Below are positions 43,989-52,352 of a DNA stretch of 64,000 bases, piece after piece (within the stretch, counting starts at the first letter, position 1; each line of letters starts with the position of its first letter). A program made the translations under genes and the position numbers. The notes under the pieces are model-generated. The model did no database searches, was not told where the DNA came from, and was given only the letters and a program-made list of their open reading frames with translations. Source of the DNA: Niveispirillum sp943371025 (GTDB taxonomy: Bacteria; Pseudomonadota; Alphaproteobacteria; Azospirillales; Azospirillaceae); the NCBI GenBank assembly GCA_943371025.1, contig CALRTC020000005.1, forward strand, positions 124,001 through 188,000, given 5' to 3'.

Positions 43989-44933
43989 ATGGACCGTTTC
44001 CATGAGATCACAGTGTTCGTCGCCGTCGCCGATACGGGCGGCTTCGCCAGCGCCGGCCGGCGCCTGCATCTGTCACCGGCCGCGGTCACCCGGGCCGTGG
44101 CGGCGCTGGAGGAGCGGCTGGGTGCGCGGCTGCTGAACCGTACGACGCGCAGCCTGTCGCTGACCGAGGCAGGGTTGCGCTTTCTGGACAGCGCCCGTCG
44201 CATCCTGGCGGAATGGGATGGCGCCGCGCGTGAGGCCGGGGCCGGTGGCTCGGAAGCGCCGACCGGCCATCTGAGCCTGACCGCCACCGTCACCTTTGGC
44301 CGGACCTTGCTGGGGCCGGTCGTCAGCAGCTTTCTGGCCGCCCACCCAACCGTCACGGCGTCGGTGCTGCTGCTGGACCGTGTTGTCAATCTGGTGGATG
44401 AAGGCATTGATCTGGCCATCCGGATCGGCCATCTGCCCGACAGCGGCCTGGTGGCGCAGAAGGTGGGGCCCGTGCGCCGGCTGCTGGTCGCCAGCCCGGA
44501 CTATCTGGCCCGCCATGGCACGCCGCGGACGCCGGGCGACCTGCGCGATCACCAGATCCTGGCCTTCACCGGCATGATGCCGGGCCGGCAATGGCGGTTT
44601 CAGCGCGACGGGCGCGTGGGCACGGTCGATCTGCATCCACGGCTGGAGATCAACGACGCCTTTGTGGCGCTGGAGGCGGCCGAGCGTGGGGAGGGCATCA
44701 CCGTCGCGCTTTGCTATATGGTGGGCGAGGCGTTCCGCACAGGGCGGCTGGTGCCCGTGCTGATCGATTTCACGCCCGATGCCGTGCCCGTCCATCTGGT
44801 CCATGCCCAGGGTCGCATGGCCGCACCCAAGGTTCGCGCCTTCATCGACCATGCCGCTCCCCGGCTGCGGATGGAGCTGGATCGGGTCTGGGATTTCACC
44901 ACCAGTATACTGGATAGGCTCCGGGACGCGTGA
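43989..44933 (+). CDS. LysR-family transcriptional regulator
   Basis: 314 aa. N-terminal winged helix: FHEITVFVAVADTGGFASAG and LSPAAVTRAVAALEERLGAR, LLNRTTRSLSLTEAG. C-terminal periplasmic-binding-like effector domain (TFGRTLLGPVVSSFLAAHPT; GIDLAIRIGHLPDSGLVAQK; PDYLARHGTPRTPGDLRDH), typical of the LysR subgroup that controls oxidoreductase genes. GGGAG precedes ATG. Its last 38 bases overlap the convergent HPP gene. Target unknown. Confidence 0.9.
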   Translation: MDRFHEITVFVAVADTGGFASAGRRLHLSPAAVTRAVAALEERLGARLLNRTTRSLSLTEAGLRFLDSARRILAEWDGAAREAGAGGSEAPTGHLSLTATVTFGRTLLGPVVSSFLAAHPTVTASVLLLDRVVNLVDEGIDLAIRIGHLPDSGLVAQKVGPVRRLLVASPDYLARHGTPRTPGDLRDHQILAFTGMMPGRQWRFQRDGRVGTVDLHPRLEINDAFVALEAAERGEGITVALCYMVGEAFRTGRLVPVLIDFTPDAVPVHLVHAQGRMAAPKVRAFIDHAAPRLRMELDRVWDFTTSILDRLRDA

Positions 44934-45390
44934 CCCGGTGCCAGATCCAGGCGGCCAGGACCAGCAGCACCGTGCCGGCCAGCACCGGCGTGACCAGGAA
45001 AAGCCAGCCCTGTCCCGTCATCATCACCAGCAGCGGATCGGCACCCGCCGGCGCGTGGGTGGTGCGGGTCGCCATCATCAGGGCGATGGCCAGCCCGACC
45101 CCCAGCGCCATGGCCAGTGGCCCGGTGCCCGCCAGCGCCATGACCGCCAGACCGACAGCGGTGGACAGAACATGCCCGCCGATGACGGCACGCGGCTGGG
45201 CCAACGGGCTGTCCGGCGCGCAGAATAACAGCACGCAACTGGCCCCGAACGGCGCCATCAGCAGGGCCGTGTCTGTCAGGCCCATGATCGCCAGCAGCAG
45301 ACCGACCGCCAGCGCCCCGCCCGCCGCAGCGCGCAGGATCACGGTGGGGGCCGGCCGTGGCGGCGGCCCCTTTCTCACTTCCATCGTCAT
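44896..45390 (-). CDS. HPP-family integral membrane protein
   Basis: About 164 aa with four to five hydrophobic segments (TVILRAAAGGALAVGLLLAI, LSTAVGLAVMALAGTGPLA, GVGLAIALMMATRTTHAPAG, LFLVTPVLAGTVLLVLAAWI). Typical HPP signs are MAPFGASCVLLFCAPDSPLA, QPRAVIGGHV and HAPAGADPLL. HPP proteins of some bacteria carry nitrite; the function here is not proven. It overlaps the 3' end of the convergent LysR gene. ATG 45390 is used because an upstream extension to 45498 looks non-coding. Confidence 0.82.
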   Translation of the reverse strand: MTMEVRKGPPPRPAPTVILRAAAGGALAVGLLLAIMGLTDTALLMAPFGASCVLLFCAPDSPLAQPRAVIGGHVLSTAVGLAVMALAGTGPLAMALGVGLAIALMMATRTTHAPAGADPLLVMMTGQGWLFLVTPVLAGTVLLVLAAWIWHRVTRPGAYPVYWW

Positions 45391-45548
45391 TTCAGAAAAA
45401 CCTCGGATGCGGGCGCGGTCGTTGGCGGACCGGACGGTGTTTGGAATGGCCCGATCCTGCGTGATTGCCCCGCCGGGCGGAAGCCATGGTGACCGCAATG
45501 AATCATTTCACTGGGCGTAATAATGACGTGGTGCTGCCGGGGCTTCCT

Positions 45549-46187
45549 TCAGCTGCCCGTGCTGGATGCCGCGGGCGGCGGGAACAGCGACAGGATGTTG
45601 GCCAGCCCTTCCTTCGACTGCTGATAGGTCTTGTAGGACTGGTAGGCGGGGGAATTATAGGTTGTGTCGGAATAGCTGAGGACGCGGGCCGACAGCGATA
45701 CGACCGCGCGCAGCGGGTTCAGGTCATTGTCGAAGGCCTGTTCCACAATGCTGAAGGATTGCAGTGCCACGGGCACCACGCGATTGCCCCCCAGAACCAG
45801 CAGAACCGGCGGGACGGCGATGGGGGCAATGGCCATGGTGCCCGTGCTGAGCGCCGCCAGGGACGTGTCGACCTGGGTCATGGGCGGATAGATCAGCGTT
45901 TCCATGGCATAGAGCATGGGGTAGAGGCCGCTGTCCTGACCGACCACGGCCGGCAGCAGGCCGGCATTGTAGCAATCCAGCTCGATCTCCAGCACGAAAG
46001 TTTCGGTCGGGGCACCGGTGAACTGCACCGCTTCGGAATGACCGCCCGGCTGCCCCCCCACGGTAGCCGCCTGCAGGGTGCGGCGCACGGCGGCCGGATT
46101 GAACTGGAACGGAATCACGGCGACGGGCGCATAGGTGGTGGGGTCCAGGCGGACGATGCCGCCGGGCGCGCTGGGGCCATTGCTCAT
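45549..46187 (-). CDS. eCIS tube-associated protein, CIS-tube/Afp7-like
   Basis: 212 aa. It has the pattern of the contractile-injection-system tube-associated N-terminal domain (CIS_tube, Afp7/Pvc7-like): VIPFQFNPAAVRRTLQAATV, EAVQFTGAPTETFVLEIELD, LYPMLYAMETLIYP and PVLLVLGGNRVVPVALQSFS. The last 50 residues (SYKTYQQSKEGLANILSLFP) replace the LysM part of Afp7, so this is a short version. It should join tube and baseplate. Its ATG overlaps the DUF4157 stop (ATGA). Last gene of the leftward eCIS operon. Confidence 0.78.
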   Translation of the reverse strand: MSNGPSAPGGIVRLDPTTYAPVAVIPFQFNPAAVRRTLQAATVGGQPGGHSEAVQFTGAPTETFVLEIELDCYNAGLLPAVVGQDSGLYPMLYAMETLIYPPMTQVDTSLAALSTGTMAIAPIAVPPVLLVLGGNRVVPVALQSFSIVEQAFDNDLNPLRAVVSLSARVLSYSDTTYNSPAYQSYKTYQQSKEGLANILSLFPPPAASSTGS

Positions 46188-47425
46188 GCCGGTGCCCCCT
46201 GGGCGCTGCTGGCAGCCGCCGCCTCGGCCTTGTGCTTCTCATGCCGCTCGCGCAGGGCCTCCTTGGCCTGCTCCTCCTCTTGGTGCATCTCCTTGAAACT
46301 GCGGTAGGTGGGGGCATTGGCTGTCAGTGGCGACATGGGGGCATCCGGGGTGATGGTGGGGCCGGGATCCGGCTGCGGCAGGTCGGGGATGGGCAGGGGC
46401 GGCGGGGAGGACGGGTCCCCCCCGGGCGCCTGCTGCTGCTGTGCCCAGGGCACGGTGGGCGCAGGCGCCATCGGTCCGGCTCGGCCCGCCGCTTCCAGCT
46501 GCTTGGCCAGGTCACCCATCTGGGCCATGGCCTGTCGCAGGCCATCATCGGTTTGCGACAGGGCCGGTCCGGCCCCGCCCTGGCCCGCATCCAGGTGGTT
46601 GGTCACGAATTTGTGCCGCTTGCGGCTTTTCTCGACTGCATCATCGGGGATCGGTTCCTCTTTCCCGGGCGCCGGCTTTTTCGGCGCTTCGGTCTTCGGC
46701 TGCGCCGGTTCCGGCTTTGGCGGTTCCTGTTCCGGCGGCTCAATGATGGCGTTGGCGCGCGGGCGGGTTTCCACCGGCGCCTGATCATGTTCCGCCGCGG
46801 CCGGTTCCGGCCGGTGCAGGGGCACCATCTCAATGCCCTCTTCCTCATCCGTCCGGCGTCTGTCCTTTTTCGGCGCCCGCTGCACGGCGGCGCCAGAGGA
46901 GGGCGGCGACGGGGCTGCCGTGGCGCTGCCCCCCCAGCCGGGGGCCCCGTCACCCCGCATCACGCTGGCGGCTGTCTTTACCGCCTGCCGTTCCAGCTCC
47001 GGATGGGGATCGACGGCGACGCCATCGGCCGGGCGCCGCACCTGGCCATGGCGCTGTTGCAGCACATGCGTCAACTCATGGGCAAGCAGCGACCGACCCT
47101 CTCCGCTGTCCAGGCGCGGTGCCTTGCGCGGCATGAAAATACGCTCACCAGCGGTGAAGGCGGCGGCATCGTAGGCCTCTGCCTCATCCCCGTGATGGAT
47201 GCGCACCCGGCCGAAGCCGGCACCAAACGCCCGCTCCATCTGCTGTCGCACGGCGGTGGGCAGGGGCGCGCCCCCCGCCGCAGACAGGAGATCACGGGCG
47301 GACGGGCGGTGGGGGGGCGTGTCGGCCCGCTGGACAACCGCCCCCGCCGCGGCGTCGTGCTGCACACCGGCCGGCGACTGCGGGCGTTTTGCCGAGGTGT
47401 CAGTGACGGCGATCCGTTCACCCAT
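46184..47425 (-). CDS. DUF4157 (eCIS core domain) protein with HELTH motif
   Basis: 413 aa. Residues about 38-130 form the DUF4157/eCIS core domain: PLPTAVRQQMERAFGAGFGR, VRIHHGDEAEA, FTAGERIFMPRKAP and LLAHELTHVLQQRHGQ, with the metal-type motif HELTH at 116-120. The rest is low-complexity: Pro/Glu-rich 200-260, GAGPALSQTDDGLRQAMAQM, then a long Pro stretch and a charged tail (FKEMHQEEEQAKEALRERHE). DUF4157 proteins are hallmarks of eCIS loci and often precede toxin domains; no toxin domain is recognised here. Either a load or a structural/chaperone part. There is a 257-bp gap to the ATPase gene with no gene in it. Confidence 0.82.
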   Translation of the reverse strand: MGERIAVTDTSAKRPQSPAGVQHDAAAGAVVQRADTPPHRPSARDLLSAAGGAPLPTAVRQQMERAFGAGFGRVRIHHGDEAEAYDAAAFTAGERIFMPRKAPRLDSGEGRSLLAHELTHVLQQRHGQVRRPADGVAVDPHPELERQAVKTAASVMRGDGAPGWGGSATAAPSPPSSGAAVQRAPKKDRRRTDEEEGIEMVPLHRPEPAAAEHDQAPVETRPRANAIIEPPEQEPPKPEPAQPKTEAPKKPAPGKEEPIPDDAVEKSRKRHKFVTNHLDAGQGGAGPALSQTDDGLRQAMAQMGDLAKQLEAAGRAGPMAPAPTVPWAQQQQAPGGDPSSPPPLPIPDLPQPDPGPTITPDAPMSPLTANAPTYRSFKEMHQEEEQAKEALRERHEKHKAEAAAASSAQGAPA

Positions 47426-47682
47426 CGCTTTGGCATCTCCCGCACGGGGGGGCGGCGAACCGTCCCCAAAGGTGCGCTTGGTCCTATGACATCTTCGCGC
47501 CGATTATGACCAGTGGCAGAGGCGATGTCACGGCAAACCCTTGGCTGGCGCAGAGCCGCAATGGCGAGATCAAGACTGGGCAAAGCGCCATTTTTTCTGC
47601 ATTCAGCCGACACAGGAAGCAAGGAAAGTGGAGCACCGCGTCTGCCGCCGCCGGGGCGGTTTCCGATCAACTGAAAACCGCC

Positions 47683-49659
47683 CTATGTGAACAGCCGCAC
47701 CTCGCTGTCCGACATGGGGCGTCCCTGCTTGGCATATTCGCGGCGCACGGCGGCCAGAAGATGGGCCGGGCGCAGCACCCCGCCATCAGCGGCGGCGGCA
47801 AAGGCCGCGTTCAGGGCCACCACCCGGATTTGCCCGCCCGACAGGGCCAGCCGGGCCAGGGCGTGACGATCCACCCCCTGCATGGGCACACGGTCGGGCA
47901 GGGCCTGACGCCAGAGCTGTTCGCGCAAGGCCGCATCGGGAAAGGGGAAATCCAGCACGAAGCGCAGGCGGCGCAGGAAGGCCGGGTCCATGTTGTCGCG
48001 CAGGTTCGTGGTCAGGATGGCCAGCCCGCGATAGCTTTCCATGCGCTGCAGCAGGTAGCCCACCTCCATGTTGGCGTGGCGGTCATGGCTGTCCTTCACC
48101 TCGCCGCGCTTGCCGAACAGGGCGTCGGCCTCGTCGAACAGCAGCACGCAGCCCCCGGCCTCCGCCCCGTCGAAGATGCGGGCCAGATTCTTCTCTGTCT
48201 CGCCGATATATTTGCTGACCACGGCCGACAGATCGACGCGGTAGAGGTCCAGGTTCAGTTCGGTGGCCAGGATTTCCGCCGCCAGGGTCTTGCCGGTGCC
48301 GCTGCCGCCGGCGAACAGGGCGGTGATGCCCATGCCGCGTTCGCCGGGCGGCGCCATGCCCCAGGTCTGATGGACCAGGGTCCGGTGCCGGATCTGGGCC
48401 GCCAGATCCCGCAGGCCTTCCGACAGGACGGGCGGCACGACCAGACTGTTCCAGCCGGCATCGCCGCCCACGCGTTGGGCCAGCCCGTCCAGGCGGGTGC
48501 GCGCCTGTTGCCGGCAGGCGGCCCAGACGGCGGGCAGCCAGTCGTGGGAGGAGCCGCGGCGGTGGCCCTGCTGGTCATCATCGTCATCATCATCGTCAGG
48601 ACCGGCGGCCAGACTTGCGGCCCCGCGAAGGTTGGCGATATCCAGGTCGAAGGTCTGGGCCAGACGCTGTACCGGGTCGGGATCGGGGCTGACGCCGATG
48701 GCATCGGTCAGGGCATCGGCCCACAGCCGTTCCCGCGCGGCGCCGTCGGGCCGTGGCAGTTCCAGGGTCAATCGCGGGCGGCTGCCCGGCAGGCGGGCAT
48801 CCGATCCCAAGATCGCCAACGGTTCTTCGGTCATGAAGGCGAAGCGGCTGGCGGCCTCCAGCGTCTCCGCGGTCGGCCGGTCGGGCAGTTCCAGCACGCC
48901 CACGCCGTCCACCAGCCGCGCCAGCCGCCGCCAGCGGCGGTACAGCGCGCGCAAGGGGCCGGGCTGATGCGGCAGGGCACCGGCATCGATGCGCCAGACC
49001 GGCTGGTCCAGTCGTTCCCCGACCAGCGCCAAGGTGGAGATCGCGTCCGCCATGTCGCGGGTCAGCAGATGCACCAGCGGCCGTTCCGCCTCTGCCCCGG
49101 TCCAGGCCGTGACGATGCGGTCGGCCACGGCCCTATGGTCGGGCAGGACGGTGGCGGCCTGCTGCAATGGCTTGATGACGCCATCCAGTTCCGGATCGAC
49201 CAGCATGCCGTCCAGCAGGAAATGCAGCATGGCCTCGTCGACCCCGACCGGGGAGCGGACGAACTCCGTCGCCTTGTCCAGATGGATCAGGTCGTTGTCG
49301 CGCAGGCTGGCCGATGGTCCCAGCGCCGACCAGCTGGCGCCATCCAGCACCGACAGGACCAGTCCGACGGTGGGCCGTGTCCATTGCGGGTCACCCTGCG
49401 CCGCGGCGCAGGCCGACGCCGTCTCGGCATCGAATTCCACCCCCGCTGCCAGCAGCAGCGCGTCGCGTTCAAACGGTTCCAGGTCGAAGACGTGGACCAG
49501 CCTGTCGATGGCGGACAACAGCCGGCTTTCCGGCACGGGCAATGCCCGGCGTGGCGGTTTGCCGGCCGCACGGTCCAGCAGGCCACCCAGCCGCGACAGA
49601 TGCGCCAGCAGGACCGCGCGGTTGTGGCGCCGCCATTCATCGGGGGAGAAACGCGCCAT
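47683..49659 (-). CDS. eCIS AAA+ ATPase, Afp15/Pvc15-like
   Basis: 658-aa AAA+ ATPase, the type found in nearly all eCIS clusters and needed for particle assembly. A long N-terminal region (LLSAIDRLVHVFDLEPFERD; LLDGMLVDPELDGVIKPLQQ) precedes the C-terminal AAA+ module: Walker A GGSGTGKT (451-458), Walker B VLLFDEADALFG (Asp509, Glu510) and the sensor/arginine-finger region TNLRDNMDPAFLRRLRF. A run of eight Asp (about 353-361) sits in a linker just before. The stop is 257 bases from the DUF4157 start. Confidence 0.88.
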   Translation of the reverse strand: MARFSPDEWRRHNRAVLLAHLSRLGGLLDRAAGKPPRRALPVPESRLLSAIDRLVHVFDLEPFERDALLLAAGVEFDAETASACAAAQGDPQWTRPTVGLVLSVLDGASWSALGPSASLRDNDLIHLDKATEFVRSPVGVDEAMLHFLLDGMLVDPELDGVIKPLQQAATVLPDHRAVADRIVTAWTGAEAERPLVHLLTRDMADAISTLALVGERLDQPVWRIDAGALPHQPGPLRALYRRWRRLARLVDGVGVLELPDRPTAETLEAASRFAFMTEEPLAILGSDARLPGSRPRLTLELPRPDGAARERLWADALTDAIGVSPDPDPVQRLAQTFDLDIANLRGAASLAAGPDDDDDDDDQQGHRRGSSHDWLPAVWAACRQQARTRLDGLAQRVGGDAGWNSLVVPPVLSEGLRDLAAQIRHRTLVHQTWGMAPPGERGMGITALFAGGSGTGKTLAAEILATELNLDLYRVDLSAVVSKYIGETEKNLARIFDGAEAGGCVLLFDEADALFGKRGEVKDSHDRHANMEVGYLLQRMESYRGLAILTTNLRDNMDPAFLRRLRFVLDFPFPDAALREQLWRQALPDRVPMQGVDRHALARLALSGGQIRVVALNAAFAAAADGGVLRPAHLLAAVRREYAKQGRPMSDSEVRLFT

Positions 49660-49667
49660 CGCCCCCC

Positions 49668-50636
49668 CTAGGTGACCGGGATGGTCAGGACGGGGCCGTT
49701 GAAGCGGCCATCCGTGCCGCGTGTCAGCCGGCTCAGCGCCCCGTCATAGCCGGCGCGGACCAGATAGGTGCCGGCCGGCGTGCCGGTGAACAGGATCTCC
49801 GTCGCCCCTTGCGCCTTGCCGGTACCGTAAAAGGCGTAGGACCGGCCGCCGGCCAGCGGGTGCAGTTCCAGCGTCACCGCCTGTCCCCATTGCGGGGCGG
49901 GGTCCAGGATCACGGCCACCCGCCCCGTCAGGGCCGTGGCGCTGCCCGACCGTTCGATCAGGCGGATGCTTTCCAGGCTGGGAACGGTCGGCGGCGGCGG
50001 CGGGGCCGGCGCCACGGGGTTCTGCCGCTGCACCGTCGGGGCGATGGCGGCGGATGGCATGCTGGGTTCCGGCACGTCGTCGGTTTCCAGGAACGCCGCC
50101 GTGACGCGGTAGCAGACGGACAGGGCATAGGGCACTTGCGGGAACGTGGACCAGAGGCGCGACAATTCCTCCACCGAGAAGCTGTGCGGCGTCACCTGGG
50201 CCTGATGCAGGGGGAAACGTGGGTCGGGCCGCACGCCGAACAGGCTGGCGGCACGGTTGATGTCGTCGGGGGTGAGGATCGGGTGCGCATTCAGCGCCGT
50301 CATGGCCGCCCCCAGAAGCTGCTGCGGCTCCATCCGCTCCACATCGTCAGCCCCATGGAAGCTGCAGAGATAGAACAGGTCCAGGGCCAGGGATGGCCGG
50401 GCCAGCAACTGCCCGTTGCTTGTGCGCAGCGGCAGGTCCAGGTTGCGGGCATAGGCGTTGGGCACCGTGTGGAACAGGAACAGGTTCACGCGCGGCTGCG
50501 GGATGGCATCGGTGCCATCCGGCCGGCCCGTGGTGACCAGCGCACGCGCCAGTGGTCCGTCGATGCGGTTCAATCCATCCTGGACGATCTGCACCAGCGT
50601 CCGGGTGATGGATGCCACCATGGAATAATCGCCCAT
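49668..50636 (-). CDS. eCIS tube-terminator-like protein, DUF4255 (Afp16/Pvc16-like)
   Basis: 322 aa. The N-terminal DUF4255/Pvc16_N domain: DYSMVASITRTLVQIVQDGL, PRVNLFLFHTVPNAYARNLD, LALDLFYLCSFHG, PQQLLGAAMTALNAHPILTP and SRLWSTFPQVPYALSVCY. After a Pro-rich linker (about 200-225) comes a 100-aa beta-rich tail (GRVAVILDPAPQWGQAVTLE; TYLVRAGYDGALSR). Afp16 caps the tube and sets sheath length. Its ATG overlaps the stop of the small upstream gene, and it lies 8 bp before the ATPase gene. Confidence 0.87.
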   Translation of the reverse strand: MGDYSMVASITRTLVQIVQDGLNRIDGPLARALVTTGRPDGTDAIPQPRVNLFLFHTVPNAYARNLDLPLRTSNGQLLARPSLALDLFYLCSFHGADDVERMEPQQLLGAAMTALNAHPILTPDDINRAASLFGVRPDPRFPLHQAQVTPHSFSVEELSRLWSTFPQVPYALSVCYRVTAAFLETDDVPEPSMPSAAIAPTVQRQNPVAPAPPPPPTVPSLESIRLIERSGSATALTGRVAVILDPAPQWGQAVTLELHPLAGGRSYAFYGTGKAQGATEILFTGTPAGTYLVRAGYDGALSRLTRGTDGRFNGPVLTIPVT

Positions 50637-50983
50637 CAGCGCTCTCCGCGCCGGGACAGGTAATCATCCAGGCCCAAGGCGCCCGCCTGTCCGCGACGGC
50701 GGTCCGGTGGGGCGGGGTGGGGTGCCGGCTGGGGCGGGGGGGCGGTTGCGGTTGCGGGGGGGCGGGCCTGCCGGGCGGGTGCCGGTTTGGGTGCTGCCGG
50801 CGGGGGGGCGGCCAGAGCCGCCAGAGGGGGTGTGCCGTCATCGGGCCTGTCGGCGGCCACCAGCAGCGGCATCAGCGTCCCACGCCGGGCAAACGGGTCG
50901 GCCACGATCATCTGCAAGGGCGGGGTGGCCAGCGCCTGCAGCCCGAAGACCCGGTCGATGCGCTTGTCGAAATAATCGCTCAT
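50636..50983 (-). CDS. small Pro/Ala-rich eCIS-locus protein
   Basis: 115 aa. It begins MSDYFDKRIDRVFGLQALAT and ends GALGLDDYLSRRGER; between them is a long Pro/Ala run (PPPAAPKPAPARQARPPATA). The two ends look like short binding motifs on a flexible tether. It overlaps the zinc-ribbon gene by 4 bases and the DUF4255 gene by 1 base, so it is translationally coupled inside the eCIS operon. Not recognised; a linker, scaffold or baseplate adaptor is possible. Confidence 0.65.
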   Translation of the reverse strand: MSDYFDKRIDRVFGLQALATPPLQMIVADPFARRGTLMPLLVAADRPDDGTPPLAALAAPPPAAPKPAPARQARPPATATAPPPQPAPHPAPPDRRRGQAGALGLDDYLSRRGER

Positions 50984-51723
50984 GCCTTGATCCGCGACAG
51001 GTAATAGGCGCGCGCCGCCGGGGACAGGGACAGGATGTCGGCAGCACCCCAGCCATAGGCCGCTGCCAGTTCATGCACCTCGTCCAGCAGCCGGTGCGCC
51101 ATGCGCGTCAGCTCGCGCCAGAAATAGGCGGTGATGTCGAAGGCCACCAGCCATTGATGCCGGCAGGCCGGGCAGGACAGGGCGAATTCAAGGTCGGCCA
51201 TGGGATCGGCGGTCGCCAGTGCCTCTGCCAGGGTGGCCAGGGCGTCATCCGGCGGCCGCTCTGCCGGTCCCTCGGCCGGTCCCTCGGCCGACAGGATCAC
51301 GGCGCTCGCCAGGGCCACACGGGCCTGGACGCGCGTCTGGCCCGGGCGCAGAACCGCCAGATCACGGCTGCAGACGGGCCGCGCCGCCAGCCGCCAGTCC
51401 CCGTGCACCACCTCCACCCGGTCGGGCGGTGGCGGCTGACCGGGTGGGGCCAGTTCGTCGGTCGTGGCCGTGAATTCCAGCCGCTCCCCGCAGGCCGGGC
51501 ATTGCACGCCGATGGGATATTCATCACCCAGAAGTTGGCGGCGCACGTCCAGCAGCAACCGGTCGCGCAACCCCAGCGGCAGGGCCGCCAGATCGGTCCA
51601 GGCCTGTCCAGGCTCGGCATGGGCCAGGATCAGCAACGCCCGGTCGGCGTCGTGACGCCCCTCCCCGGCTTCCCACAGGGTCAGCAGTGCGGCATTGGAT
51701 AAAAGGCCAGGCGTTCCGGCCAT
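50980..51723 (-). CDS. zinc-ribbon eCIS protein, possible T4-type baseplate hub assembly chaperone
   Basis: 247 aa. Two CPxC knuckles, CPAC at 75-78 (QCPACGERLEF) and CPAC at 184-187 (SCPACRHQW), form a likely zinc ribbon. The N-terminal ADRALLILAHAEPGQAWTDL and LPLGLRDRLLLDVRRQLLGD, and the C-terminal RLLDEVHELAAAYGWGAADI then LSLSPAARAYYL, match the pattern I associate with T4-like baseplate hub assembly chaperone proteins of eCIS loci. That family call is from recall and tentative. Tandem GPAEGPAE lies at about 148-155. It follows the tube gene by 63 bp. Confidence 0.55.
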   Translation of the reverse strand: MAGTPGLLSNAALLTLWEAGEGRHDADRALLILAHAEPGQAWTDLAALPLGLRDRLLLDVRRQLLGDEYPIGVQCPACGERLEFTATTDELAPPGQPPPPDRVEVVHGDWRLAARPVCSRDLAVLRPGQTRVQARVALASAVILSAEGPAEGPAERPPDDALATLAEALATADPMADLEFALSCPACRHQWLVAFDITAYFWRELTRMAHRLLDEVHELAAAYGWGAADILSLSPAARAYYLSRIKA

Positions 51724-51786
51724 GCGTGGCCCCCCGGCCCCTGGTTGATCGATATCGGTACGGACCAGCCCGTTGCGGCCCGCCGC

Positions 51787-52335
51787 TTATACCAGTGGGT
51801 TCTTCGCCGGCAGCACGAAGCTGGGTTCCGCCACGTCGACGATGGTGTCGTCGCGTTCCCAGCCCTCGTTCTGCAAGGTGATGCTTTCCACGACCAGCGC
51901 GTTGCCGACGCCGTCCAGTTCCGACATGCCGTGGAATTCCGACACCCAGCAGCGATGGAGATTGTAGGCCAGGACCTTCATCCCCGCTTCGTTATAGACC
52001 TCGATCGTGATGTCCTTGCGGAAATCCAGAAGCGAGGTGTTCTGGCCGACGGCGCTGGTGGAATTGGTCCAGTCGAACACCTTGTTGGCCCATTGTTCGA
52101 ACGTGGTGTCGTAGGAGACACCGCGTTCCAGCGTGATGGGACCATAGCTGGTCTGACCGGGGGCGAGATGGATGGGGGAGGGGTCGCCCCCTTCCCGGTG
52201 CTGAATGACCTGGGTGGAGCGGGTGAGACCGCTGACCTTGCTGACGCCCAGCACATAGGTGTTGTCCCACTTCACCTTGAAGCGGAAATTCGCGTATGGC
52301 GTCAGGCGTTGCGGGTTCTTGGGGAAAAGCGGCAT
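51787..52335 (-). CDS. eCIS inner tube protein (Afp1/Afp5, T4 gp19-like)
   Basis: 182-aa tube subunit (phage tail tube gp19-like) that stacks in hexameric rings. Typical features are FRFKVKWDNTYVLGVSKVSG, THREGGDP-type segment (VIQHREGGDPSPIHLAPGQT), YGPITLERGVSYDTTFEQWA and YNLHRCWVSEFHG. ATG 52335 (MPLFPKNPQRLTPYANFRF) has AGAGGA upstream; the longer upstream frame is not coding. It starts 17 bp after the sheath stop. Only one tube gene is seen. Confidence 0.9.
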   Translation of the reverse strand: MPLFPKNPQRLTPYANFRFKVKWDNTYVLGVSKVSGLTRSTQVIQHREGGDPSPIHLAPGQTSYGPITLERGVSYDTTFEQWANKVFDWTNSTSAVGQNTSLLDFRKDITIEVYNEAGMKVLAYNLHRCWVSEFHGMSELDGVGNALVVESITLQNEGWERDDTIVDVAEPSFVLPAKNPLV

Positions 52336-52352
52336 GGCTATATCCTCTGGGC

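Noticed and set aside
47506..49671. Long plus-strand open frame opposite the AAA+ ATPase
   Set aside because: It is antisense to a gene with Walker A and B motifs and shows no domain of its own.
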